The notes under the pieces are model-generated. The model was given only the letters and a program-made list of their open reading frames with translations. It did no database searches and was not told where the DNA came from. Made by a program: the position numbers and the translations under genes. A stretch of DNA of 64,000 nucleotides from positions 6,779,952 to 6,843,951 of the forward strand of contig NZ_CP037422.1 in the NCBI RefSeq assembly GCF_007748175.1, given 5' to 3'. Every line of letters starts with the position of its first letter. The first letter of the stretch is position 1. Source of the stretch: Gimesia aquarii. Its GTDB lineage: Bacteria > Planctomycetota > Planctomycetia > Planctomycetales > Planctomycetaceae. Shown piece by piece: positions 1 to 7,726 of the stretch.

Positions 1-1306
1 GGAGACCATCTGTCTCAAAGCCATTTCCAAACAAAAACGAGATCGCTATCAAACCGCGAGTGAGATGGCCGCGGATTTGAAACGCTTTCTCGATAATGAA
101 CCGATTCAGTCGCGGCGTGTTTCTGTGTTAGGTCGACTCTGGCGAAAAATCAAGCAGAGGCCGATTGTCTATAGTCTCTCAACAAGTGTTTCTTGCCTTT
201 TCATATTCTTGGCTTTTCAGGTCCTTTTTCCCACTCCTACTGTTTCAGCTGACACTCCGATTGTGACGTTAAACACAGAACCGGAAGGCGCTAAGGTTGC
301 GTTTATCCCCCTCAGCAAAAAAAACGGCGAACCGCTGCCTGAACAGATCATTCATGCTGAAGGAACTTCACCTGTAACACTACCGCTGGAACCGGGTGAT
401 TATCTGGTGGTGGCTTACTTTAATGACGAGTGGTTCCACGAAGTCTACCGGCATGTACCGGATAAACATGAAGGCATACCTGAAAATTTTGCACATCGAA
501 GATTTAGCCGAGACAAACGTCACCACAACTATATCATACTTCCATCAATTAAGATTCGAAGATTAAAAGAGGTCACGAAGGATATGGCGTACCTTGAGGG
601 TCCAAATCGAGCGTCCTTTGGAGGGGATAGTAGATACGCTCTGCCTCAGCACGACCGGAGCATGCCTGGTTTTTGGATGGATTCCAAAGAGCTTTCCGTA
701 GAAATATTCACAAGGTTATTCGAAATGAATCCAAATCTACAGCCTACTGGTAGAGAAGGTCCTGATTATGCAGTATTGCTCCAGTATGATATGGCCGTTA
801 ACTTAGCCGAAAAACAAGGCAAACGTCTACCCACAGAATTTGAATGGGTGTATGCAGCCACGCAAGCAGGAAAGACTCGCTTTTCCTGGGGAAACCAATT
901 ACCCGAGGAAGTACAGTTGAATCAGGAACAGTTCTTACCAGTTGGCTATCCCTTGTTTGATCAGTTGCCAACGACTCCTCCCATATTTGGCCTCTGTTCC
1001 AATGTGGCAGAATGGACTTGTACCCAGGTTTACTTTCATTCCGATAAGAAATTAGAATTTTCAAATGAAACTCCGACTTCTTTAAGAAACTATCGTGTCG
1101 TACGAGGTGGCAGTGACTCGGTTATCTTTGACGGGAATCCCACCGTGGATAGTCAGAGTCGTGATCCACGATTACGGTCCTTTGTGCATCGTGGTCAAAC
1201 TCACGCAGGATTAGGTGTGCGGTGTGTGAAGAGCGCTCGTCCCCGACTGACGATAGATGATTTTGTTTCAAGTCCACATCAAGAGAAAAACAAACCCCAG
1301 AATTAA
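1..1306 (+). CDS. Ser/Thr protein kinase C-terminus fused to transmembrane segment and FGE/SUMF1 domain (5' truncated by window edge)
   Basis: The reading frame is open from base 2, before the first ATG at 65, so the gene starts outside the window. The first residues (TICLKAISKQKRDRYQTASE, then a DLKRFL motif) match the last helix region of planctomycete Pkn-type kinase domains. A basic stretch and a hydrophobic segment (around 40-60 counted from the ATG at 65) suggest a single membrane crossing. The part after it resembles the formylglycine-generating-enzyme/SUMF1 fold: GFWMD, a KRLPTEFEWVYAA motif, SNVAEWTC, VVRGGS and a final GLGVRCV. In such kinase fusions the FGE-like domain is usually a sensor or binding module rather than an active sulfatase-maturing enzyme; that role is inferred here. 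The secreted sulfatase at 6131 may be coincidental. The kinase core itself cannot be seen. Confidence 0.85.
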   Translation, partial: ETICLKAISKQKRDRYQTASEMAADLKRFLDNEPIQSRRVSVLGRLWRKIKQRPIVYSLSTSVSCLFIFLAFQVLFPTPTVSADTPIVTLNTEPEGAKVAFIPLSKKNGEPLPEQIIHAEGTSPVTLPLEPGDYLVVAYFNDEWFHEVYRHVPDKHEGIPENFAHRRFSRDKRHHNYIILPSIKIRRLKEVTKDMAYLEGPNRASFGGDSRYALPQHDRSMPGFWMDSKELSVEIFTRLFEMNPNLQPTGREGPDYAVLLQYDMAVNLAEKQGKRLPTEFEWVYAATQAGKTRFSWGNQLPEEVQLNQEQFLPVGYPLFDQLPTTPPIFGLCSNVAEWTCTQVYFHSDKKLEFSNETPTSLRNYRVVRGGSDSVIFDGNPTVDSQSRDPRLRSFVHRGQTHAGLGVRCVKSARPRLTIDDFVSSPHQEKNKPQN

Positions 1307-1358
1307 AATCCTGAGGCTCGTTGAGAATTCTCTCTCAGATTTGATCTGATTCTTTTAC

Positions 1359-2120
1359 TTAGGGAGCCAGAAAAACAATTGCATATGTTTTTTTATTAGG
1401 ATCTGTAGGTTCTATAGGATCTAACACAATCGCTTCTCGTGCATTATTTGGATCTTTCAGTTGATAAGGGTTTGGTTCTATTCGACTGGATGGCACATCC
1501 CTTGCTTCAAAACCAACAAAAATAATTCGTGGATCATCAAGTGCGTAATTCCAAGTTAAGCTATCAGCTGGCCCTTTTGGTAGCCTACCACTATGGTAGT
1601 CCACGAAAATCTTATTGAAATCAATTTTAATGGTGAATAGCTTGACTATGATCTCCTTTTGACCGCTAGGTTTAGTGACCATCACCTTAATAAATCTTGG
1701 ATCAATATCTTTGCATAGAGTATATCTTGAATCAAAAATCGGGTCTGACTGATAGTGAATTGCTTCATTTATTATGGGAACAGGGTCTGCGTCTTCTACC
1801 CTATATCTAGAAGTATTAAGACAATTGCTTCCTGTGCAACTACCTGTCTGACATATGCCATAAGTATATCCTGATCCCGGTAAGAAAACAGGAACTGGAT
1901 TCTGACAAGTTAAACTAGGATGTGAAGGAACGGGATGTGTTTCACCAATCCAAAAGGTTCCGACATCAAGCAAAGCACAAGTGCAAGGAGGAGCCGGGGG
2001 GACTGGCGCACAGGGCACACAGGGTACACAGCGCCGGTTATGCTTCCAGGGTTTCTTCTTGGCAAAGAGTGTGGTGCTGAATAACAATAAAAAACACAAA
2101 CCGATACAAAAACGCTTCAT
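1359..2120 (-). CDS. Small secreted Cys/Pro-rich hypothetical protein (paralogue A)
   Basis: About 253 residues starting at the ATG at 2120. That start has a GGAGAAAG ribosome site 5 bases upstream, better than the in-frame ATG four codons earlier. The N-terminus MKRFCIGLCFLLLFSTTLFA is a clear signal peptide. A Cys/Pro-rich stretch follows (CVPC repeats), then a motif block DVGTFWIGE, PVPVFLPGS, YGIC and CTGSNC. The block recurs in the protein at 4063-4701, so the two are paralogues. Both end in a segment with NAREAI followed by a strand ending IVFLA. I recognise no named family and propose no function. It is probably exported, and the cysteines suggest disulfides. It lies downstream of the DUF1559 gene in the same orientation, an arrangement repeated in the second copy. 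Confidence 0.75.
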   Translation of the reverse strand: MKRFCIGLCFLLLFSTTLFAKKKPWKHNRRCVPCVPCAPVPPAPPCTCALLDVGTFWIGETHPVPSHPSLTCQNPVPVFLPGSGYTYGICQTGSCTGSNCLNTSRYRVEDADPVPIINEAIHYQSDPIFDSRYTLCKDIDPRFIKVMVTKPSGQKEIIVKLFTIKIDFNKIFVDYHSGRLPKGPADSLTWNYALDDPRIIFVGFEARDVPSSRIEPNPYQLKDPNNAREAIVLDPIEPTDPNKKTYAIVFLAP

Positions 2121-2290
2121 AACTTTCTCCATTAAAACTATAGACAGAAAATAGGGGCGAACATTACACTTAGAACGCCCTGAATAGAATGGGAGCTGCG
2201 CTCCCGACGATAGCGATAGAATTTTTCTGACTTGCGCTGAGAATGAGCACTTAGTGCATGAGATCGAGAGAGTAATTTAACTGTTTGTTG

Positions 2291-3283
2291 CTAAAATTCT
2301 CCGATGGATTGGCCGTCGTCGCGGACAGCCAATTGTTTCAATGTGGTCAGATTGATGTTTTCACTAATGAAGCGAACAGAACCATCTGCCAACAGGACCA
2401 TGACTCCTCCTTCATGAGCGGAAGCAAGGGGATTGTTCGGACCATGGTTATTGTGAACACCCGGTTGATCATAGCTTGAGTTGGGTGAATAGCGAATCGT
2501 CGTGATGTTGAAACAAGGAGGTGGAAAGGCTAGATTCGTCGGTTCATAATGGGGAGGTGTTCCATTTCCGAATGTCCCTGTAACCCAGCTCATGGGGAAT
2601 GCACCACCCACATGTTGCTTATCACCGTTATTGTCAAGCACAAAGTTGGATGCTTCGCCAATGACGATCGTGTTGGATGTTCCATCGGTGATGTCTCTGG
2701 ATTTGATATTGGCATTGGGAATTAGCACTCCATCTGCGGAGAGAATCCCATCAGGTGGGCTGATCGGCGCACAGCATGGAGAAACTCGGTCGGCTTTAAA
2801 CCCATCCTCATTCGAGGCACCTGAGATCCCCACATACGAAGGCTGCATATGTCTAAAAAATCCCATGGGATGAGTTTCATCTAACGGACTGGACGGACAT
2901 CGCATCGTCTGGATGATCACACCATCCAGTAAGGGACCATTCCTTACCCACGGCAAAAGGGGCAAACCATTCTGGATTGAATCATGATCAAACTGCTGAT
3001 AGAGATTTCCTTGATCAAGGGCAGGTAATAAACCGGGCCAGAATGAGAGGCCAAATCCACTCTGTGATCGTGCACCAATGGGAAAGGACTTATGACTGGC
3101 ATGGTAATTGTGAAGCGCGAGACCAATTTGTTTCAGATTGTTTCGGCATTGTGTTCGCCTTGCTGCTTCGCGGGCCTGCATGATGGCAGGTAAAAGTAGA
3201 GCAATGAGTAAGGCAATAATCGAAATTGCTACGAGTAGTTCAATCAGTGTGAATCCGCGTCGAGGTCTGTGATCATTCAACAT
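2291..3283 (-). CDS. DUF1559 family pseudopilin-like protein
   Basis: This 330-residue protein begins with a type IV pilin-like N-terminus: a short basic leader, then [20 protein letters not shown], the site of prepilin peptidase cleavage and N-methylation in that family. NLKQIGLALHNYH follows, a hallmark of DUF1559 proteins, which are greatly expanded in Planctomycetes. The C-terminus carries the usual HEGGVMVLLADGSVRFIS block. DUF1559 proteins are thought to be surface or periplasmic pseudopilins; their individual roles are unknown. An AAGGG ribosome site lies upstream. A three-codon ATG-AAA-TGT-TGA frame overlaps the start by a few bases and is also present before the truncated copy at 4914. 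The gene is followed by the small secreted protein at 1359-2120. Confidence 0.93.
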   Translation of the reverse strand: MLNDHRPRRGFTLIELLVAISIIALLIALLLPAIMQAREAARRTQCRNNLKQIGLALHNYHASHKSFPIGARSQSGFGLSFWPGLLPALDQGNLYQQFDHDSIQNGLPLLPWVRNGPLLDGVIIQTMRCPSSPLDETHPMGFFRHMQPSYVGISGASNEDGFKADRVSPCCAPISPPDGILSADGVLIPNANIKSRDITDGTSNTIVIGEASNFVLDNNGDKQHVGGAFPMSWVTGTFGNGTPPHYEPTNLAFPPPCFNITTIRYSPNSSYDQPGVHNNHGPNNPLASAHEGGVMVLLADGSVRFISENINLTTLKQLAVRDDGQSIGEF

Positions 3284-3625
3284 TTCATGGGCCCTTTGGT
3301 TGAAAATCTGGTTGTGGTACTTCGTATAGATGCCTGCTGATCATTTCACCCTAGAAAATTATTTTCTGAAATCAACAAAATAATCATAAATGTCCCCTAC
3401 TATCTAGTTGTTTCAGCTAAACACCCCATATTGCACATAGGAACACTTTCGAGTTTTGCATCTATTTTCTAACAGACAAACCGCGAGTGAGGACATTTTC
3501 TGCTCACTCAGAATCAAGAATCTTGAGTCATTTCGAATTTTCGTAACTGGTTTTGTGTCTTCTATATAATTCAATACACTGTGCTATTTGTATAGAAAAC
3601 ATGGCCCGTAAATACTGATCAAAGA

Positions 3626-3877
3626 ATGGAACCTGATGTGGAAATTCCCAAGCGGCGATTCATCTTTGAAAAGTTTCATACACAGACAAGTTGAAACCGT
3701 AGTTGCGGTATTCTGATGAATCCCAATACGGCTGATAATGTGTTAGGGGATTTTGAAACAGGAACGGGACGCATTGCTGACTTGGAAAGTCGGTGATTGG
3801 CTCATTGTGAGGATTTGCGTTATCAGTTCTTGCTGTAAAGAACCGGCACTGGTGATGCGTTGAGTCTAATGAATTAA
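3626..3877 (+). pseudogene. Decayed 83-codon reading frame with three internal stops
   Basis: Read from the ATG at 3626, the frame continues in protein-like sequence (EPDVEIPKRRFIFEKFHT, GDFETGTGRIADLESR, GTGDALSLMN) to a TAA at 3875, interrupted by three stops. The first, TGA at 3692, corresponds to TGG (Trp) in the duplicated copy at 5087, which reads GPDVEIPKRGFVFEEVHTKT followed by SW. That comparison supports an ancestral coding sequence that has decayed here. I do not recognise the family. The copy at 5087 is open for longer but loses similarity after about base 5187. Confidence 0.45.
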
Positions 3878-3990
3878 TCAGGGTCTTTTTATGGTTCTTG
3901 AAACCGTTTCGAGATATTGTAACTGATTTTTTTGCTATGGTAATTCGTTTGATGAATCAAATCTTTGTCTCTAACCTCGTTCTTTATTAG

Positions 3991-4038
3991 AGAAAGAAAA
4001 AACGAACCTTAGGCTCCATCATAAGCCTAAGGTTCGTT
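3991..4038 (-). terminator. Rho-independent terminator of the 4063-4701 gene
   Basis: A perfect 15-base inverted repeat lies at 4001-4015 and 4024-4038, with an 8-base loop. On the minus strand the hairpin is followed by a run of six T and a further T-rich stretch (3991-4000). It starts 25 bases after the stop codon of the small secreted protein gene, which fits an intrinsic terminator for that gene. Confidence 0.9.
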
Positions 4039-4062
4039 CATAATAACAAATTGAAATATGTG

Positions 4063-4701
4063 TTACTTTTGTGCTGAGGCTAGAAAGACTATTCCTTTAC
4101 GCAAACCAAAATCAATGATTGCTTCCCTTGCGTTGTGTTTTATTGGTTTAAATGTCTTAATTGCTTTTAGATTGTCATCTGGTAGTCCGGTAGTTTCATA
4201 GCCAACAATTAAAAATTGGGATGATCCGCGGAGTGGGTTCACTTTAAGATTATGGTCATGGGCTATTTGTTTGACATTAACCACGACGGTGAAAATTTTG
4301 ACATAGGTTTCTTTATCATTAATCTTTAACTTGACGAATTTTGGATCTACGAATCGCGCGTATTTAGGATCTGGAAAAGGATTTCCTAAAGGGGGGATTG
4401 GCTCTTTTAAAAGTGGAGCATTTTCACTTACTAACGGTACGCCGACACAGCCCGCTCCCGTGCAGGTTTCTGGCAAGCATATACCGTAATCCCAGTCTGA
4501 TCCTGGTAAGAAGACAGGCACTGGCGATAGACAATTACTACCTGCTTCATGTTGTTCTCCAATCCAAAAAAGTCCTAAATCAATCAATGGACATACACAC
4601 GGAAAGCTCTTAAGATTTTCATCCTGACATGCCTTGTCTTCTCCGAATACGAATGGATTGAATAAAACCAGGGCACACAAAAACATACTGAACCGTTTCA
4701 T
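4063..4701 (-). CDS. Small secreted hypothetical protein (paralogue B)
   Basis: About 212 residues from the ATG at 4701, which has an AAGGAG ribosome site 7 bases upstream; the longer frame would start with TTG and is less likely. The signal peptide is MKRFSMFLCALVLFNPFVFG. The mature part shares with the protein at 1359-2120 the order PCVCPLIDLGLFWIGE, PVPVFLPGS, DYGIC, CTGAGC and, near the end, NAREAI and IVFLAS. It lacks the longer Cys/Pro-rich linker of paralogue A. Function is unknown. A truncated DUF1559 stub precedes it at 4768-4914, as the intact DUF1559 gene precedes paralogue A. A strong terminator follows. Confidence 0.75.
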   Translation of the reverse strand: MKRFSMFLCALVLFNPFVFGEDKACQDENLKSFPCVCPLIDLGLFWIGEQHEAGSNCLSPVPVFLPGSDWDYGICLPETCTGAGCVGVPLVSENAPLLKEPIPPLGNPFPDPKYARFVDPKFVKLKINDKETYVKIFTVVVNVKQIAHDHNLKVNPLRGSSQFLIVGYETTGLPDDNLKAIKTFKPIKHNAREAIIDFGLRKGIVFLASAQK

Positions 4702-4767
4702 TGTTTTCTCCTTCAAACTACATACAGAGAGTCTAGGCGGACTTTACACATAGTTCGCCCTGAATAG

Positions 4768-4914
4768 TTAGCCGAGCCCGCAACGAGTTGAACCAATCTG
4801 ACAATATTGATTCACAAATGAAGCACGCAGAGCGATCAGTAAGGCAAGAATTGAGATTGCTACGAGTAGTTCAATCAGTGTAAATGCACGGCGAGACCTG
4901 TGATCAATCAACAT
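4768..4914 (-). pseudogene. DUF1559 pseudopilin stub, 48 codons, internally deleted
   Basis: From an ATG at 4914 the frame encodes [20 protein letters not shown] and then SILALLIALR, after which similarity to the intact DUF1559 gene at 3283 stops and unrelated codons run to a TAA at 4768. Flanking DNA on both sides matches the flanks of the intact copy: upstream to 3284 onwards, downstream to the segment between 2291 and 2120. The body of the gene has therefore been deleted from a duplicated cassette. The stub keeps the prepilin cleavage and methylation motif and the hydrophobic helix, so a short pilin-like peptide could still be made. It is shorter than typical ORF-calling limits. Confidence 0.7.
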
Positions 4915-5261
4915 TTCATTGGCCCTTTAGTAGAAAATCGGGTAGTGATACTTCGTATTGATGCTCATTGAAGATTATGAATCTTGATCTGTTTCAAATT
5001 TTCGTAACTGGCTTTGTACCTTCTGGACAATTCAGCAAACTGTGCTATTTGTATAGAGAGCACGACCCATAAACACTGATCAAAGAATGGGGCCTGATGT
5101 GGAGATTCCCAAGCGGGGATTTGTCTTTGAAGAGGTTCATACGAAGACAAGCTGGAACCGCAGTTGCAATATTCTTATGAATCAGTCAGTGTGCTTCTAT
5201 AGCCCGCCAGAAAAAAAGAGAACGCTGCAAGACAGCGCCCTCTTTGGAAATCAATTCGGCG
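4915..5261. other. Intergenic region, duplicate of 3284-3720
   Basis: The first 270 bases repeat, with divergence, the region upstream of the intact DUF1559 gene, including the start of the decayed frame. A plus-strand frame opens at 5087 (GPDVEIPKRGFVFEEVHTKT) and runs to 5374, but only its first 33 codons or so match the other copy, and the rest overlaps the gene at 5262-5627 on the opposite strand. I regard it as a remnant. Confidence 0.5.
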
Positions 5262-5627
5262 TCAGTCGCAGCCAATTTCAAACTCTGTCACTTCGCCTTC
5301 GCACTGTTGATACGATGCTTCAAAATGAACATGGTAACAAATTTTTTGCTTTGAACATGCGGGGGCTCGCTTAGTCAAGATCACAATTTCCCTTTGTGCT
5401 TTCCCACCTGGCGGGATGTCACCAAACCATCGGTCGTCTGGAACAACTTCGATCCCAGGCACATGTCCTCCAACAAGACCGATCGTCGCGATAACATTTT
5501 TTGCAGTGACACATTCACTCCTATTTCGAATTGTAACAATATATTTTGTGTCGTCGTCTGGTTCTAGTGTGCAATCAGTCATAGAAGCTGTAGCGGTCAA
5601 GATATCGTAAAAACAATTTGCCATCAT
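5262..5627 (-). CDS. Small hypothetical protein with predicted Ig/CARDB-like beta fold
   Basis: The start is set at the ATG at 5627, with AAAGGAAAG just upstream, giving 121 residues; the longer frame to 5738 lacks comparable support. The sequence (KYIVTIRNRSECVTAKNVIA, GIEVVPDD, WFGDIPPGGKAQREIVILTK) looks like a conserved extracellular beta-sandwich of the CARDB/DUF11 type, in which strands alternate and a PPGG turn precedes an edge strand. Six cysteines are present from ANCFYD onward. There is no signal peptide at this start. I do not recognise a specific family. Its position next to the duplicated cassettes may be coincidental. Confidence 0.55.
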   Translation of the reverse strand: MMANCFYDILTATASMTDCTLEPDDDTKYIVTIRNRSECVTAKNVIATIGLVGGHVPGIEVVPDDRWFGDIPPGGKAQREIVILTKRAPACSKQKICYHVHFEASYQQCEGEVTEFEIGCD

Positions 5628-6130
5628 ACTTTCCTTTAGTTTTTTCAAGGGGACTAAAATTAGTTGACCTCTGCGGAATAACCATTTTGTCAGGTCTTTT
5701 GAGAGTTCCAGACAGAGGAAGACACATTCTGTTATCAATCAAAGGAGGTTAAACGGCATATGACATCGCTCACTCAGTCAAGAGATAGAACCCGTTTTCT
5801 CGCCATGATTCATTTGTTGTCTGGTTGCAACCGACACTTGGTAAACCGCAATCGGCTGAAGAACACAATCAGCTATTTGTGAAATTTGTTTCGATTTTTT
5901 TAATTGCACTGAATCTAGTTGCTGGAAGTCCCATTCCATTTCTATATTGATCCGTAGAAGCAATGGGCACGAGCGCTGGTAATGCAGGATCTCAGTGAGA
6001 AAGGACAGTAGTAAGTTCGGCTGTTCCCGCTGACTACTAGAGATGGTATACTCAGCAAATACGAAACTGGAGACAAGCACACGTCTCTACGATCACTTTT
6101 CTTTAACGGTTTTAATCCACCATTAAACTG
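5628..6130. other. Intergenic region with an orphan strong ribosome site
   Basis: No convincing gene. A near-perfect Shine-Dalgarno sequence (5741-5749) precedes a 40-codon frame at 5760-5882, listed separately. A minus-strand frame of 100 codons (5778-6080) starts in a signal-like manner but has an unconvincing composition and overlaps it; I do not call it. Confidence 0.4.
5760..5882 (+). CDS. Possible 40-residue small protein with strong ribosome site
   Basis: AAAGGAGGT at 5741-5749 lies 10 bases before an ATG at 5760. The frame encodes MTSLTQSRDRTRFLAMIHLL and continues to a TGA at 5880. The TGA overlaps a GTG that opens a 23-codon hydrophobic frame (KFVSIFLIALNLVAGS). The ribosome site is the only real support. 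It could be a remnant of a gene whose body has been lost. Not recognised. Confidence 0.2.
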   Translation: MTSLTQSRDRTRFLAMIHLLSGCNRHLVNRNRLKNTISYL

Positions 6131-7648
6131 ATGCTGAATTCGCTACGAACCTGTATTGTCGTCATCCTGGCGATTTGCTGGCAGCCAGTCGGTGCGTCCG
6201 CAGCCGATCAGCCGAATATCTTGATGATCGTGGTTGATGATCTGCGGCCTATGCTGGGTTGCTATGGTGATCCGCGTGCGCAGACGCCGAACATCGATCG
6301 ACTGGCGGCACGTGGTGTTGTCTTTGAGCGCGCCTACTGCCAGTATGCCAAATGCGGACCTTCGCGGCTTTCGATGATGACCGGACTGCGGCCTGATACC
6401 ATCGGCGTCTTTGACCATCGCAATGATTCGGCAACACGATTCCGAAAACGTCGTCCCGATGCCGTTTCCATGGCGCGCTGGTTGAAGGATCACGGATATC
6501 AGACTCGGGGTTTGGGTAAGATCTACCACGATGGTTGGAATGTAGAGTCAGACTGGTCGAGCCCCGCCTTTCCCGGAAGGGACAGGGAGATGTGGGAGAT
6601 CTTCGACCAATCAAACCCTGCAGGACCGACGATTGTGGCCGAACGCTTTGCCTGTCCGGTGATGCAAAACCCGGATGTTCCCGACAATCACTTCTTCGCC
6701 GGTCGTATGACGGATGAAGCGATTCGTACCTTGCACAAACAGAAGCTGGGGAAACCACTGTTTCTCGCCGTGGGATATCGCCGTCCTCATCTCCCCTTCA
6801 TTGCACCACAGCGATATTACGATCTCCACCAACCCGACAATTCGTGGCTCGCGCAAAACCAAAATCCGCCACACAATTCCCCTGTGATGGCATGGTTTAA
6901 TTCTGATGGTTACGTTAAAGCGGCGCTACGTGCAAAGCTCACAATGCCGAACCCACCCAGTCGCGAAGAGGGTCCCTTATGGAATGGTTACGAAATGCGG
7001 AGTTATCTGGGGGCCCCCAATCAGGGTCTGATTGACCTAGAAATGCAGCTTAAACTTCTGCAGGCCTATGCTGCCTGCGTGAGTTATGTCGATGCTCAGA
7101 TTGGAAAACTGTTAGACGAACTTGAGCAGACGGATCGTCTGTCAAATACGATCATCGTCTTATGTTCCGATCATGGCTGGCATCTCGGCGAGCAGAGTGC
7201 CTGGAGCAAAATGACGAACTTTGAAATCGCCACCCGCGTGCCATTCCTCATTGTCGCTCCTGGAATCAAACCAGGCCGCACGCGCAATCTCGCAGAATTG
7301 GTAGATCTCTACCCTACAATCTGCGAACTGACAGGACTCACAAAGCCACCACACCTCGAAGGCAAAAGTCAGGTCCCCTCATTGCGGCAACCTGAGCAGA
7401 ACAGAAAGTCCGTTGCACTCAGTCAGCACACACGCTTCCGCGAGAAATACATGGGCCGTGCGCTCCGCACAGACCGCTACCGTTTTGTGTCCTGGTTCAA
7501 GAAGAAGAACGGCCACATTGTTGAGCGCGAACTGTATGATCATCAAACCGACCCGCTGGAAACACAAAACATCGCCGGAGATCCAAATCAGGCTGTTCGC
7601 GTGAAAAAACTGGAGGCACAACTTCGGCAATCATTCAGATTGCCGTAA
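6131..7648 (+). CDS. Secreted sulfatase (iduronate-2-sulfatase / arylsulfatase type)
   Basis: This 505-residue protein begins with a signal peptide ending near ASAAD. PNILMIVVDDLRPMLGCYGD follows, containing the metal-binding Asp pair (D36, D37). The sulfatase signature AKCGPSRLSMMTG lies at about residues 73-85; Cys75 is the residue converted to formylglycine by FGE in this family. Later motifs include GYRRPHLPF, NTIIVLCSDHGWHLGEQSAW with the second metal-ligand region, and a C-terminal YDHQTDPLE block. These fit the S1 sulfatase family, iduronate-2-sulfatase-like. The likely role is desulfation of marine sulfated polysaccharides in the periplasm or outside the cell; the substrate cannot be told. 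No clear ribosome site precedes the start. Confidence 0.95.
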   Translation: MLNSLRTCIVVILAICWQPVGASAADQPNILMIVVDDLRPMLGCYGDPRAQTPNIDRLAARGVVFERAYCQYAKCGPSRLSMMTGLRPDTIGVFDHRNDSATRFRKRRPDAVSMARWLKDHGYQTRGLGKIYHDGWNVESDWSSPAFPGRDREMWEIFDQSNPAGPTIVAERFACPVMQNPDVPDNHFFAGRMTDEAIRTLHKQKLGKPLFLAVGYRRPHLPFIAPQRYYDLHQPDNSWLAQNQNPPHNSPVMAWFNSDGYVKAALRAKLTMPNPPSREEGPLWNGYEMRSYLGAPNQGLIDLEMQLKLLQAYAACVSYVDAQIGKLLDELEQTDRLSNTIIVLCSDHGWHLGEQSAWSKMTNFEIATRVPFLIVAPGIKPGRTRNLAELVDLYPTICELTGLTKPPHLEGKSQVPSLRQPEQNRKSVALSQHTRFREKYMGRALRTDRYRFVSWFKKKNGHIVERELYDHQTDPLETQNIAGDPNQAVRVKKLEAQLRQSFRLP

Positions 7649-7726
7649 TGTATTCACTGATTTCAATTGCTTTCGTTCTTCCGGAACTTCTCCGACAATG
7701 TTACTTAAAGAAGCCGCAATAGGAAG

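Larger units (their letters stand above)
3284..4062. other. Intergenic region with decayed gene and terminator
   Basis: This stretch holds no intact gene. Bases from about 3520 to 3720 closely match 4975-5187, showing a segmental duplication. It contains the decayed reading frame at 3626-3877 and the terminator at 3991-4038, both listed separately. The part just upstream of the DUF1559 start (3284-3345) matches the sequence upstream of the truncated DUF1559 stub at 4914, so promoter elements may lie there, but I cannot place a promoter with confidence. Confidence 0.6.

Noticed and set aside
5778-6080. Minus-strand 100-codon ORF with a signal-like start
   Set aside because: No ribosome site, odd composition, and it overlaps the frame with the strong ribosome site on the other strand.
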